Shown: positions 8,287 to 17,584 of the stretch, piece after piece
Layout: every line of letters begins with the position of its first letter
Numbering within the stretch: position 1 is the stretch's first letter
Assembly (NCBI GenBank): GCA_947500585.1
Contig: CANMSN010000010.1
Location: 62,001-126,000 of the forward strand
Length of the DNA stretch: 64,000 nt
From: an uncultured Flavobacteriaceae bacterium
Lineage (GTDB): Bacteria; Bacteroidota; Bacteroidia; Flavobacteriales; Flavobacteriaceae
Reading direction: 5' to 3'
Notes under the pieces: generated by a model
The model's database searches: none
Told to the model about the DNA's origin: nothing
The model's input: the letters and a program-made list of their open reading frames with translations, nothing else
Position numbers and translations under genes: made by a program

Positions 8287-8997
8287 TTACGTTCTAATTA
8301 ACCATTGGTAACGAAATGCCCATTTCCAACGGATTTGTGATTTAAGGTTTAATTGTTTTGACATTTTTTCTAAATCTTCGCGCTTAAATGCGCGCAAAAT
8401 AGACGTTAATCCATCCTGAACGATCATATGGTTTGAAATTACCATTCCCAATAATTTGAATAAGCCATAAGCGACTTGACTACGTTGCAAATCGTTAACA
8501 ACGATTCCTAAATTAGATTTCTTTGATAAATTAGATAATAAACTTAAAATGTCTTGTTCTTTAAAATGATGCAAAAATAATGTTGTTAAAGCAATATCAT
8601 AATCTATTTCTTGAAATGCATCTGAAAAGACATCTTCATTCTTATAAGACAATTCAGGGTAGTTTATTGATAATTCCTTAGCATAATCAATGGCATCTTG
8701 GTTAGCATCAATACCTATTAGTTTAAAATTGTAATTGTGCTTTCTTCCGTAATCTGCTACTAATCTCAAAATATCACCATGTCCGCAGCCCAAATCTAAA
8801 ATTGTATAGGTTTTATCTTTGGATTGATGTTTCAATAATTGCTGAATACCATCTAGTGTTACTCGATTTCCACCAAGCCATTTATTTATTTTTCCTAGTT
8901 TGTCTAAAGTGTCGCGTAACAGATCGCCCTTCATAGAAAAATCGTCCATGAGTTCCGTTTCGTTACTTCTATATGCAGTATTTATAAATAAGGGCAT
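8287..8997 (-). CDS. SAM-dependent class I methyltransferase
   Basis: 236 residues. Motif I is ILDLGCGHGD at ~residues 71-80, the acidic end of strand 2 is LIGIDAN, and post-motif residues include TLFLHHF. It overlaps the flavoprotein stop codon by one base and ends directly before the PKS start, so the three genes are co-translated. Its likely role is O- or C-methylation of the polyketide ring, as with methyltransferases near other type III PKS genes. The target is inferred from context only. Confidence 0.85.
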   Translation of the reverse strand: MPLFINTAYRSNETELMDDFSMKGDLLRDTLDKLGKINKWLGGNRVTLDGIQQLLKHQSKDKTYTILDLGCGHGDILRLVADYGRKHNYNFKLIGIDANQDAIDYAKELSINYPELSYKNEDVFSDAFQEIDYDIALTTLFLHHFKEQDILSLLSNLSKKSNLGIVVNDLQRSQVAYGLFKLLGMVISNHMIVQDGLTSILRAFKREDLEKMSKQLNLKSQIRWKWAFRYQWLIRT

Positions 8998-10127
8998 TAC
9001 ACTTTCATAGGTTTACCATGGGTCATTTTAATAATCATTGGAACTAAGAATGGAAACCATTGTAATAGCATTAATAATTTTGGTGCTAACCAATTTTTTC
9101 TAAAGAAATAGGCAATAGTATGACCCACTTTAAGTCTTAAATTAAAGGTTTGTTGCCATCTTTTTGCATACAGGTTTTCCAATATTTTCCTAGATTTAAT
9201 TTTTCCTTGAAGATAATCAATTATGAGCTCAGAAGCTAATTGTGAGCTTCTAATGGCCATTCCCATACCGTTACCACATAAAGGATGAATCATACCTGCA
9301 GTATCGCCGCACATAATCATATGGTTTTCAACAGGACTTTTAGTTTCAAAAGAAATTTGACTAATTGTTAATGCTTCTTCAAACGCTTTTGTTGAATTTA
9401 AAAACAGTGCTTTTAAAGCGTTGTTTTTAAATAGTACTTCCTCTTGAAAAGCATCTATGTCTTTATACTTTTTGAAAGATTCAAAATTAGTAATATAACA
9501 TAGGTTTATGTTGTTGTTTTCTACTTTCGATACGCCACAATAACCGCCTTTAAAATTATGAAGCGCTACTTTATCTTCAGAAAAATTACCAGACACATGA
9601 ATCTTTACTCCTAAATATGGTGATTTCTTTTTGATGAATTTTCGTTGAAATTGGATATCTAAATGAGAACGTTTTCCATAAGCACCAATAACTATTTTAG
9701 ATTTAAAAACCTTATTAAATTTCGTTTTTACTTGAAAAGTATCAGCTTTAAATTCAACGTTATTTACACTGTCCTGAAGCACTTCAACTCCATTTTTAAG
9801 AACTAATTTATAGAGTTGAAAATCTAATTCGTAACGGCTTATTCCAAAACCACCAAGCGGCAATTTAGCTTCTATTTTTTTGTTATTGTGTGTAGTTAAT
9901 TCAAATTTTGAAATACGTTTTGAACCAAATTTGAAAGGATCAAATCCTAAAAAATTTAAATAAGGTAACACTTCATTAGACACATATTCGCCACAAACTT
10001 TATGTTTAGGATACGTATTTTTTTCAATAAGTAGCACTTTAATATTTGACTTGGATAGATGAATAGCATTTGTTAAGCCTGCTAAACCACCTCCTATAAT
10101 TATAACATCATATTTTTGTGTTAGCAT
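8997..10127 (-). CDS. FAD-dependent oxidoreductase, geranylgeranyl-reductase-like
   Basis: 376 residues. The N-terminal dinucleotide site is IIIGGGLAGL, followed by the PKHKVCGEYVS motif typical of the geranylgeranyl reductase/aromatic hydroxylase-like flavoproteins. The second FAD motif is MCGDTAGMIHPLCGNGMGMA. A hydrophobic C-terminal stretch suggests membrane contact. In this operon it may hydroxylate or oxidise the aromatic ring, or reduce double bonds in the chain; the sequence does not decide between these. Confidence 0.83.
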   Translation of the reverse strand: MLTQKYDVIIIGGGLAGLTNAIHLSKSNIKVLLIEKNTYPKHKVCGEYVSNEVLPYLNFLGFDPFKFGSKRISKFELTTHNNKKIEAKLPLGGFGISRYELDFQLYKLVLKNGVEVLQDSVNNVEFKADTFQVKTKFNKVFKSKIVIGAYGKRSHLDIQFQRKFIKKKSPYLGVKIHVSGNFSEDKVALHNFKGGYCGVSKVENNNINLCYITNFESFKKYKDIDAFQEEVLFKNNALKALFLNSTKAFEEALTISQISFETKSPVENHMIMCGDTAGMIHPLCGNGMGMAIRSSQLASELIIDYLQGKIKSRKILENLYAKRWQQTFNLRLKVGHTIAYFFRKNWLAPKLLMLLQWFPFLVPMIIKMTHGKPMKV

Positions 10128-10649
10128 TTATAAATTTTGATAATGGATAACATCAATTTTTACGGTTTTACTCATCACCATGCTTCCGCCACCAACATCA
10201 AAATCTCTGCGGTTAATTTCAAAATTTGACTTGATTTTATACCCTTTTGATAATTTAAATACTTCAACAGGTATCGTAATTTCTTTAGTTGTTCCCTTGA
10301 TAATTAACTTGACTTTTACTGAGTAGTTATTTTTTGATGTTTTACTAATCGATTTACTTTCAACCTTGATATATTCATGATTATCAACATCAAAATAATC
10401 TTCTTTTAATAGGTGTTCGTCTCTGCTGTCAATTCCTGTTTCAATAGAAGCTACTTTAATTTTGCCTTTGATATTTAAAAGTTTCTCCTCTTTATCAAAA
10501 TCAGCGTTTATTGTGAATGTATTAAAATGACCATCAACATTAACACCTAAGTTGCGAATTATGAAATCTATACTTGAATTAGCCTGGGAAAAGCCAAATG
10601 ATAAACTACAACAAAAAAATAAAGACAGATAAAAACGTAACATAAACAA
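10128..10649 (-). CDS. YceI-family periplasmic lipid-binding protein
   Basis: 173 residues with a signal peptide (cleavage probably near FGFSQA) and the YceI lipocalin-like pattern: IDFIIRNLG, then DSRDEHLLKEDYFDV and IKGTTKEITIPV. Family members bind long isoprenoid or other amphiphilic molecules. It is the first gene of the operon and abuts the flavoprotein gene with no gap. A role as periplasmic carrier for the exported product is plausible but unproven. Confidence 0.85.
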   Translation of the reverse strand: MFMLRFYLSLFFCCSLSFGFSQANSSIDFIIRNLGVNVDGHFNTFTINADFDKEEKLLNIKGKIKVASIETGIDSRDEHLLKEDYFDVDNHEYIKVESKSISKTSKNNYSVKVKLIIKGTTKEITIPVEVFKLSKGYKIKSNFEINRRDFDVGGGSMVMSKTVKIDVIHYQNL

Positions 10650-10705
10650 GATTTATGTGTTAAGTTACATTACAATTTATATAAGAGGAAATAAATTAAC
10701 ATTTT

Positions 10706-11155
10706 TTACAAGATTTTGATGATTATGATTGAAGTCTCTCTAAACTGAATATCGTCTCCAACCTCTTTAGATAGTAGTAGTTTTGCTATTGGTGTAGATG
10801 GTGAAATGGCATAAAACAATTCGTTGTTTGCCATTAATTTGCCAGCGCTAATGGCAATAAAATAATTAGCATTTGACGTATAAACCAAACTTCCTAAACT
10901 TATTTTTTTAGATGTATTATTTATATCTATTTTAGAAAGCGCCTCTTTTATTTTTTGAATTTCAGCAAGTTGATTTCCTGCTTTTTCTCGTTCTAATTGT
11001 AACATAGCGCGACCAGTTTCATGCTTATCGCCTGCGCTACTTTTAGTTTCTGTTGTTAAGGATTGTTGAATTTCGTTTATGGTATTTTGAATGGTTTGAA
11101 ACCTAGTTTCAACAAATTCAAGACATTTATTATATAGTTGTTGTTTTATGGTCAT
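10706..11155 (-). CDS. GreA/GreB-like protein
   Basis: 149 residues. Residues 1-85 look like an antiparallel coiled coil containing SAGDKHETGRAMLQLE, which recalls the acidic-tip region of Gre transcript cleavage factors; residues ~90-149 look like a small FKBP-type C-terminal domain ending in a beta-rich tail. It may act at the RNA polymerase secondary channel. Such proteins have sometimes been labelled 3-oxoacyl-ACP synthase; nothing here supports that. It lies 56 bp upstream of the YceI gene and could be transcribed with the operon. Confidence 0.6.
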   Translation of the reverse strand: MTIKQQLYNKCLEFVETRFQTIQNTINEIQQSLTTETKSSAGDKHETGRAMLQLEREKAGNQLAEIQKIKEALSKIDINNTSKKISLGSLVYTSNANYFIAISAGKLMANNELFYAISPSTPIAKLLLSKEVGDDIQFRETSIIIIKIL

Positions 11156-11166
11156 GCTTATTTTTC

Positions 11167-11259
11167 GTCATTGCGAGACTTTATAAAAAGTCGTGGCAAT
11201 CTCATAATTTTAAGTTATAATTTAAAAGACTACCACGTCGTTTCTCTCCTCGTAATGAC
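11167..11259. repeat. Imperfect inverted repeat, GTCATTGCGAG family
   Basis: Left arm starts GTCATTGCGAG and runs to ~11203 through CGTGGCAATCTC. The right arm, from ~11227 through CCACGTCG to CGTAATGAC, is its imperfect complement. It fills the space between the DAO-family gene and the GreA-like gene. It is a different repeat class from the REP and from the element at 719-792. Confidence 0.6.
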
Positions 11260-11260
11260 A

Positions 11261-12373
11261 TTATACTAATTCTGCAAGTTCTTTACCAACCAAACTGCCA
11301 ATGGCAACACCCATACCTCCTAAACGAACACCACAAAACATATGGTTTGTTAGCTGTTTTACAATGGCTTTTTTTTGTTTTCCAACACCCATAATACCGC
11401 TCCAACTATAATCTATTTCAAAACGTGTATTTGGTAAAATGGTTGTTTTTAAAAGGTCTGTAAGTTTATTTTGAATTAAATCTGTTTGGTTAAACTCGGT
11501 TGTTTCTTCAGTTTTAAAATCTAAGTTTCGACCTCCACCAAAAAGAATTCTATCATCTATATTTCTAAAATAATAATACCCTCTGTCCAAATGAAACGTG
11601 CCTTTTATATTTAGGTTTTTAATAGGTTTTGTAATTAACACTTGGGCTCTTGCTGGCTTTATCTTTTCGTTTAAAAGTTGGGATGCAAAACCATTTGTAG
11701 CAACGAGTAATTTTGAAGTTGAAAATTCGAATTGATTGGTTTTTACAATTACGGAATCATTTCTTTCTGAAAACTCTTCAACACTAATATTATTCAAAAT
11801 TTTAATCCCTTTTGATTGTACTTTTTGAAGTAAAGCTTCCATCATTTTACCAGTATCAATCTGTCCTTCAAACTGATTGAAAATGTATTCATCTTTTATG
11901 TTTTTAAAATTAAAAATATTGTCTTTTAAGCTAAAAACAGAGTCCCTAAAAATAGGTTTAAGCAGTTTATTTATGGTTTCTTTTTTTGATAAACAAGTTT
12001 CAAATAATTCTGAATCTGTTTTATAAAACAATTCATAACCACCTAATTGCTGATAGTTAATAGTGTTATCTCCTAAGGTTTCTCTTAACAATTTTAAACC
12101 TTTTACACGATTCTTTATAAGTTGAATAACCTCATCTTCTGAATGAGATTCTAAATCATCAAGTATTTCGCTTAGGCTACCAAAACAAGCAAATCCAGCA
12201 TTTTTAGTGCTAGCGCCTTGTGGGAGTGTTCCTTTTTCGAGTATTAACACTTTTGCTTTAGGAAATCGTTCTTTTAGATGTAACGCACAACTTAGCCCTA
12301 CTATACCACTACCAACAACAGTAAAATCTATATTTGATAACCAGCTTTTTATTTCCCAGTATGAAAAGTTCAT
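11261..12373 (-). CDS. FAD-dependent oxidoreductase, DAO family
   Basis: 370 residues with an FAD site near the N-terminus (TVVGSGIVGLSCALHL), an STKNAGFACFG block, and a C-terminal GVRLGGMGVAIGS segment. This is the D-amino-acid oxidase/glycine oxidase fold, which oxidises amines or amino acids. The substrate cannot be assigned. It stands alone between the terminator of accC and the repeat at 11167. Confidence 0.8.
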   Translation of the reverse strand: MNFSYWEIKSWLSNIDFTVVGSGIVGLSCALHLKERFPKAKVLILEKGTLPQGASTKNAGFACFGSLSEILDDLESHSEDEVIQLIKNRVKGLKLLRETLGDNTINYQQLGGYELFYKTDSELFETCLSKKETINKLLKPIFRDSVFSLKDNIFNFKNIKDEYIFNQFEGQIDTGKMMEALLQKVQSKGIKILNNISVEEFSERNDSVIVKTNQFEFSTSKLLVATNGFASQLLNEKIKPARAQVLITKPIKNLNIKGTFHLDRGYYYFRNIDDRILFGGGRNLDFKTEETTEFNQTDLIQNKLTDLLKTTILPNTRFEIDYSWSGIMGVGKQKKAIVKQLTNHMFCGVRLGGMGVAIGSLVGKELAELV

Positions 12374-12467
12374 ATTACGAAGTTAATATAATCACTTAAA
12401 GAAAAAGATAAACTTCTTAATAAACTGAAACATCTTAAATACAATTCACTTAAAAATAATTCATAAA

Positions 12468-12495
12468 AAAACTCCGAAATTACTTTCGGAGTTTT
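12468..12495 (-). terminator. Rho-independent terminator after accBC
   Basis: Perfect 12-bp stem AAAACTCCGAAA / TTTCGGAGTTTT with a 4-nt loop, immediately past the accC stop codon. Confidence 0.85.
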
Positions 12496-12498
12496 AAT

Positions 12499-13851
12499 TT
12501 ATTCTTCTGTTTGTTTTTCCATGACAAAATCTTCCATAAACTTGGTAGTATAATTACCTGCCAAATAATCTGGATGATCCATGAGTTGCCTATGGAAAGG
12601 AATGGTTGTTTTAATGCCTTCTATTACAAATTCATCTAAAGCGCGCTTCATTTTATTAATAGCCTCTTCTCTAGTTTGCGCTGTTGTAATTAACTTAGCA
12701 ATCATAGAATCGTAGTTTGGCGGAATCGCATAACCTGCATAAACATGCGTATCTAAACGCACACCATGACCTCCAGGAGCATGTAATGTTGTGATGACAC
12801 CAGGTGATGGTCTAAAACCATTATAAGGGTCTTCAGCATTAATTCGGCATTCTATAGAATGTAATTTTGGGGTGTAGTTTTTCCCTGAAATTGGCACACC
12901 CGCAGCTACTAAAATTTGCTCGCGAATTAAATCGAAATCTATAACTTGCTCTGTAATTGGATGTTCAACTTGAATACGCGTATTCATTTCCATAAAGTAG
13001 AAATTTCTATGCTTATCTACTAAAAACTCAATGGTTCCAGCACCTTCATATTTTATATACTCTGAAGCTTTTACAGCCGCTTTACCCATTTTATCACGAA
13101 GTTTATCCGTCATAAATGGAGATGGTGTTTCTTCAGTTAATTTTTGATGACGACGTTGGATTGAGCAATCTCTTTCAGATAAATGACACGCTTTTCCACG
13201 AGAATCTCCAACAATTTGAATTTCAATATGGCGTGGCTCTTCAATAAGCTTTTCCATATACATATCATCGTTTCCAAAGGCAGCTTTACTTTCTTGTCTT
13301 GCAGAGTCCCAAGCGTCTTTAAGCTTTTCTGGTTTCCAAACAGCACGCATACCTTTACCACCACCACCGGCAGATGCTTTAAGCATTACAGGATAACCTG
13401 TAGCTTTTGCAACTTTTTCACATTCTGCAAAGGTTTCTATAATACCATCGCTTCCTGGTACACAAGGTACACCTGCAGCTTTCATTGTGGCTTTGGCATT
13501 TGCTTTATCGCCCATTCTATCAATCATTTCCGGTGAAGCTCCAATAAACTTTATTCCGTGCTCATCACAAATTTTTGAAAACTTAGCATTTTCTGACAAG
13601 AAACCATAACCTGGATGAATCGCATCAGCATTTGTAATTTCTGCCGCTGCTATAATATTTGACATTTTTAAATAGGATTCACTACTTGCTGGAGGGCCAA
13701 TACAGACCGCCTCGTCTGCAAACTTTACGTGTAGACTTTCTGCATCAACTGTTGAATATACTGCAACCGTTTTAATGCCCATTTCTTTACAGGTTCTAAT
13801 AACACGTAGTGCTATTTCACCTCTATTGGCTACTAATATTTTTTTAAACAT
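12499..13851 (-). CDS. accC: Acetyl-CoA carboxylase, biotin carboxylase subunit
   Basis: 450 residues, the normal AccC length. Landmarks are [13 protein letters not shown] at the N-terminus, the ATP-grasp loop [26 protein letters not shown], and [16 protein letters not shown]. It carboxylates biotin on BCCP with ATP and bicarbonate, the first step of malonyl-CoA formation. It is in one operon with accB and fabH. Confidence 0.97.
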   Translation of the reverse strand: MFKKILVANRGEIALRVIRTCKEMGIKTVAVYSTVDAESLHVKFADEAVCIGPPASSESYLKMSNIIAAAEITNADAIHPGYGFLSENAKFSKICDEHGIKFIGASPEMIDRMGDKANAKATMKAAGVPCVPGSDGIIETFAECEKVAKATGYPVMLKASAGGGGKGMRAVWKPEKLKDAWDSARQESKAAFGNDDMYMEKLIEEPRHIEIQIVGDSRGKACHLSERDCSIQRRHQKLTEETPSPFMTDKLRDKMGKAAVKASEYIKYEGAGTIEFLVDKHRNFYFMEMNTRIQVEHPITEQVIDFDLIREQILVAAGVPISGKNYTPKLHSIECRINAEDPYNGFRPSPGVITTLHAPGGHGVRLDTHVYAGYAIPPNYDSMIAKLITTAQTREEAINKMKRALDEFVIEGIKTTIPFHRQLMDHPDYLAGNYTTKFMEDFVMEKQTEE

Positions 13852-13855
13852 AATT

Positions 13856-13939
13856 TTTAAGTTTATAAGTTTATGGTTTATAAGTTTATATGTTTAGTTG
13901 CGAGAGCTTCTAAACTTTAAACTTTAAACTTCTAAACTC
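13856..13939. repeat. AT-rich short-unit repeat between accB and accC
   Basis: Units of AAGTTTAT repeat on the left (from ~13857) and units of AACTTTAA on the right (to ~13938), so the two halves are roughly complementary and may form a hairpin. Such arrays can change length by slippage. Its effect on accC expression is unknown. Confidence 0.6.
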
Positions 13940-13943
13940 CAAA

Positions 13944-14426
13944 TTAAGATGGATCTACTAAAAATAATGGCTGATCAAATTCTACTGGAGATGAATCGTC
14001 AACTAATATCTTAACTATTTTTCCAGAAACTTCTGACTCTATTTCGTTGAAAAGCTTCATAGCTTCTATTATACACAGGACGTCGCCTGCAGCAATAGTT
14101 TGACCAACTTCAACAAATAATGGCTTATCTGGTGATGGTTTTCTATAAAATGTACCAATAATTGGCGATTTAATAGTAATGTATTTTGAATCTTCGCTGG
14201 CCGTTTTAGTTTCGCTTACTGGAGCTTTACTTTCTGCAGCAACTGGTGCAACAGGTTGTGCAATTTGAGGTATTTGAGTTGCAGGAACTTGATGTACAAT
14301 AGTTGTGTCTGATGATTCAGACCCTGTTCTGATAGTGATTTTGATATCGTCCATCTCCAATTTAACCTCACTTGCTCCTGATTTAGCAACAAACTTGATT
14401 AGGTTTTGAATTTCTTTTATATCCAT
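13944..14426 (-). CDS. accB: Acetyl-CoA carboxylase biotin carboxyl carrier protein
   Basis: 160 residues. The C-terminal biotinyl domain carries the biotin lysine in CIIEAMKLFNEIES. A flexible Ala/Pro/Gln-rich linker lies at residues ~45-75, and the N-terminal domain has the MDIKEIQNLIKF start usual for this family. It carries carboxybiotin between AccC and the carboxyltransferase. Confidence 0.96.
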   Translation of the reverse strand: MDIKEIQNLIKFVAKSGASEVKLEMDDIKITIRTGSESSDTTIVHQVPATQIPQIAQPVAPVAAESKAPVSETKTASEDSKYITIKSPIIGTFYRKPSPDKPLFVEVGQTIAAGDVLCIIEAMKLFNEIESEVSGKIVKILVDDSSPVEFDQPLFLVDPS

Positions 14427-14452
14427 AATTTTGCTAATTAATTAGTTAATGG

Positions 14453-15454
14453 TTAGTTTACTGAATTATATGCCCATTTTAAATAAATGGCTCCCCAATT
14501 AAATCCGCCACCAAAAGCGGCGAATATTAAATTATCTCCTTTTTTAAGTTGTGATTCGTAATCGTTTAAAAGTAAAGGTAATGTAGCCGATGTTGTATTG
14601 CCATATTTTTCAATATTCATCATTACCTTTTCGTCTTCTAATTCTATTCTATTTGCAGTTGCATCTATAATACGCTTATTAGCTTGGTGAGCAACCAACC
14701 AATCTACAGTGTCTTTTGTTAAGTTATTTCGTTCTAATATTTTAACTGCGGCATCAGCCATATTAAATACTGCATTTTTAAATACTGTTCGCCCTTCTTG
14801 AAACGCATAATGCCCCCCTTTTTCTAAAACTTCTGGTGTTAGAGAAAATGATGATCCACCATAAGTAGCTTGTAAAAACTCTCTTCCAGTGCCGTCACTT
14901 CTTAGATATTCATCTTTTAAGCCTAAATCTTCGGTTGTTGGTTCAAATAAAACGGCACCTGCTCCGTCTCCAAAAATAATACATGTGGCTCTATCTTTAT
15001 AATTTATTATTGAAGACATTTTATCTGCTCCAATTAAAAGTACATTTTTATAACTTCCAGATTCAATATACTTTGCCGCTACAGACATTCCGAATAAGAA
15101 ACTTGAACAAGCTGCATCCATATCAAATGAAAAAGCATTAGTTGCACCAATACTAGATGCAGTAAAAGCCGCGGTTGAAGCAGCTTTCATATCTGGTGTT
15201 GCGGTGGCAACAATAACAAGTTCTATATCTTTGGGGTCAATTCCTTTTTTATCAATAAGATCTTGGGCCGCTTTAATAGCTAAGTAAGATGTTCCTTTGC
15301 CTTCGTCTTTTAAAATTCGACGTTCTTTGATTCCAGTTCTAGTTGTAATCCATTCATCATTTGTATCAACCATAGTTTCAAGAATCTGGTTGGTTAATAC
15401 GTATTCTGGCACATATGCGCCTACAGCTGTAATGGCCGCAGAGATTTTACTCAT
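14453..15454 (-). CDS. fabH: Beta-ketoacyl-ACP synthase III
   Basis: 333 residues with the FabH triad: Cys in DMDAACSSFLFG, His in LVAHQANKRI, Asn in EKYGNTTSAT. It condenses acetyl-CoA (or branched acyl-CoA) with malonyl-ACP to start fatty acid synthesis. The gene order rpmF-fabH-accB-accC is normal for Bacteroidota. Confidence 0.96.
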   Translation of the reverse strand: MSKISAAITAVGAYVPEYVLTNQILETMVDTNDEWITTRTGIKERRILKDEGKGTSYLAIKAAQDLIDKKGIDPKDIELVIVATATPDMKAASTAAFTASSIGATNAFSFDMDAACSSFLFGMSVAAKYIESGSYKNVLLIGADKMSSIINYKDRATCIIFGDGAGAVLFEPTTEDLGLKDEYLRSDGTGREFLQATYGGSSFSLTPEVLEKGGHYAFQEGRTVFKNAVFNMADAAVKILERNNLTKDTVDWLVAHQANKRIIDATANRIELEDEKVMMNIEKYGNTTSATLPLLLNDYESQLKKGDNLIFAAFGGGFNWGAIYLKWAYNSVN

Positions 15455-15589
15455 AACTTTATAGTTAAATTGACTAAAAAATCATTAAAATTGGACAAAA
15501 ACGTTCAAAATTTCGTGAAAACTACTAAAATTTAGTTTAATAACACACAAATTCTGTGTTTTTGTCTTCATAAAATATATATCATAAAA

Positions 15590-15614
15590 AAAACGCTCAA
15601 CAAGTGAGCGTTTT
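15590..15614 (-). terminator. Terminator after rpmF
   Basis: Stem AAAACGCTCA / TGAGCGTTTT with a 5-nt loop, 21 bp past the rpmF stop. The remaining ~130 bp up to fabH should hold the fabH promoter. Confidence 0.8.
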
Positions 15615-15634
15615 GTATTATGTATGCATATTAT

Positions 15635-15838
15635 TTATGCTACGTTTTCTACTTCTTCTGAATTGTCAATTAAAACTTGACCTCTGTAGTATAATTTTCC
15701 TTCGTGCCAGTGTGCTCTGTGATATAAGTGAGCTTCACCAGTTGTTGGGCAAGTAGCAATCTGTGGCGCAGTTGCTTTGTAATGCGTTCTTCTCTTATCT
15801 CTTCTTGTTTTCGAGATTTTTCTTTTAGGATGTGCCAT
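15635..15838 (-). CDS. rpmF: 50S ribosomal protein L32
   Basis: 67 residues, starting [17 protein letters not shown], the standard L32 start, with a [12 protein letters not shown] segment. Only one cysteine remains of the zinc-ribbon cysteines found in other L32 forms, as is common in this phylum. It follows yceD by 9 bp. Confidence 0.97.
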   Translation of the reverse strand: MAHPKRKISKTRRDKRRTHYKATAPQIATCPTTGEAHLYHRAHWHEGKLYYRGQVLIDNSEEVENVA

Positions 15839-15847
15839 TTTATATGT

Positions 15848-16393
15848 TTATTTATCCGTTAATAATTTCTTTAATGTATTCCAACGAGGATCAATTTCCT
15901 CTTCTTTTTCTTTTGTTTCTTTAAGCTTTGGGCTTAATTCGTCTAATTTTTTAAGTATTTCAGAATCTAACGTTCCGTCTTCCACTCCTGGATGAATACG
16001 CTTAATTGGTACAGAAAGTACAATTAATTCATATATATATTGTTGAATATTAATTTCATAAGTGCCATGAGGAACAATAAGAATATCTATATTCTCATCA
16101 CTGTACTCATCGCCAAACTTAACCACTAAATCAAATTCACTTTCAATGGCTTGATCATACGGCTCGTTTGTTAAATCGCAATTAATATTAACAAATCCTG
16201 AAATTTTAAAGTTTAATTCTAGTAATGTCGTTTTTTTTTCAAAAACAACATCTACTTTAACATTTACACTGTTAAAATCTTCATACTCAAAATATTCAAA
16301 GAACGCTTGCTTAATTTGATACTCAAAATTGTGTTTCCCTATCTTTAAACCTACAAATGGAATTGTAAACTCTTTCAATGGCTTCATTATCAC
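15848..16393 (-). CDS. YceD/DUF177 family protein
   Basis: 181 residues, placed directly upstream of rpmF as in most bacteria. It has the family's beta-rich start and a central FVNINCDLTNEPYDQAIESE segment, with an acidic end (DPRWNTLKKLL). The family has been linked to 23S rRNA processing or accumulation; the biochemical role is not settled. Confidence 0.85.
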   Translation of the reverse strand: MIMKPLKEFTIPFVGLKIGKHNFEYQIKQAFFEYFEYEDFNSVNVKVDVVFEKKTTLLELNFKISGFVNINCDLTNEPYDQAIESEFDLVVKFGDEYSDENIDILIVPHGTYEINIQQYIYELIVLSVPIKRIHPGVEDGTLDSEILKKLDELSPKLKETKEKEEEIDPRWNTLKKLLTDK

Positions 16394-16460
16394 GTCTATT
16401 TTGAGCCTGCAAATATATAAATTTTTATTTACTCAACATCACTTATAAACATTTTTTTGT

Positions 16461-17507
16461 TTATATCTTTCTGGGCGCTTTTTTTAATGGATTTGATGTA
16501 ATTTCATTATAATCAAGTCTGTTTTTAAAAATATGAATTGCTGTAAAAAGCGCTTCCTTAAATGAGTTTTCATCAGCTTCTCCTTTTCCAGCAATTTCAT
16601 AGGCAGTTCCATGATCGGGCGATGTTCTTACTTTATTTAAACCTGCTGTATAATTAACCCCTTGGCCAAATGATAATGTTTTAAAAGGTATTAAACCTTG
16701 ATCGTGATACGATGCAATAATAGCATCAAAATTTTTATAATTATTAGAACCAAAAAAGCTATCGGCCGCATACGGGCCGTAAACCAGCTTCCCTGATTCT
16801 TTAATTTTATTTAATGTTGGTCTTAAAATAGCGTCATCTTCAGTACCAATAACGCCATTATCTCCTGTGTGCGGATTAATACCTAAAACAGCAATTTTTG
16901 GTCTTCTTATTTTAAAATCTTTTTGAAGTGATGTATAAACTGTGTTTATTTTACTTTCAATTAATTCTGTTGTTATATGAGTTGCTACATCTTTAACTGG
17001 CACGTGGTCGGTTAATAAACCAACTCTTAATGTATCAGTTACCATAAACATTAGGCTTTCGCCTTCTAATTCTTGCGCTAAATAATCAGTGTGTCCTGGA
17101 AAATTAAAACTTTCAGATTGTATGTTGTGTTTATTAATGGGTGCAGTTAACAAAACATCAACTTCTCCATTTTTTAAAGCTTTAGTTGCTGCTGCTAGAG
17201 ATTTAATAGCATATTCACCTATTTTAATATCTTCTTTCCCGAAATCAATATTTACAGGTTCTTTCCAAATATTAAAAACATTAACCTTTCCGGAAATTAT
17301 CTGATTGGTATTATGAATACTATTAAAATTAATTGAAGACTTAAAATGTGTTTTTAAGAAACTCATGACTTTTATAGATGCAAAAATAACTGGTGTGCAA
17401 AAATCTAGAATTCTATCATCCTCAAAAGTTTTTAAAATAATTTCGCCTCCAATACCATTTAAGTCACCTATGGAGATTCCAACTAATATTTTTTCTGCTT
17501 CCTTCAT
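16461..17507 (-). CDS. pdxA: 4-hydroxythreonine-4-phosphate dehydrogenase
   Basis: 348 residues from the ATG at 17507. Landmarks are ISIGDLNGIGGEII, the metal-ligand histidines in FPGHTDYLA and ASYHDQGLIPFK, and SPDHGTAYEIAG. It acts in pyridoxal phosphate synthesis, oxidising 4-phosphohydroxy-threonine. A TTG at 17558 would add 17 residues with no family support. It is divergent from ribE, with a short shared promoter region. Confidence 0.94.
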   Translation of the reverse strand: MKEAEKILVGISIGDLNGIGGEIILKTFEDDRILDFCTPVIFASIKVMSFLKTHFKSSINFNSIHNTNQIISGKVNVFNIWKEPVNIDFGKEDIKIGEYAIKSLAAATKALKNGEVDVLLTAPINKHNIQSESFNFPGHTDYLAQELEGESLMFMVTDTLRVGLLTDHVPVKDVATHITTELIESKINTVYTSLQKDFKIRRPKIAVLGINPHTGDNGVIGTEDDAILRPTLNKIKESGKLVYGPYAADSFFGSNNYKNFDAIIASYHDQGLIPFKTLSFGQGVNYTAGLNKVRTSPDHGTAYEIAGKGEADENSFKEALFTAIHIFKNRLDYNEITSNPLKKAPRKI

Positions 17508-17584
17508 TAAAAAAGACAAGTTTTGTTCGTAATTTTGAAATTCCTTTTTGCTATGCAAATTTAACTAAATAAACAGACAATACT

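Noticed and set aside
10706-11155. 3-oxoacyl-ACP synthase label for the gene upstream of the PKS operon
   Set aside because: The protein has no thiolase fold or active-site Cys; coiled-coil and C-terminal layout suit a GreA/GreB-like protein.
13183-13536. 117-codon frame opposite accC
   Set aside because: Antisense shadow in a well-conserved gene; composition rich in Phe/Thr/Ser as expected for an antisense frame.
17559-17584. FMN riboswitch before ribE
   Set aside because: Only 26-77 bp separate ribE from pdxA and no RFN-type conserved blocks are seen.
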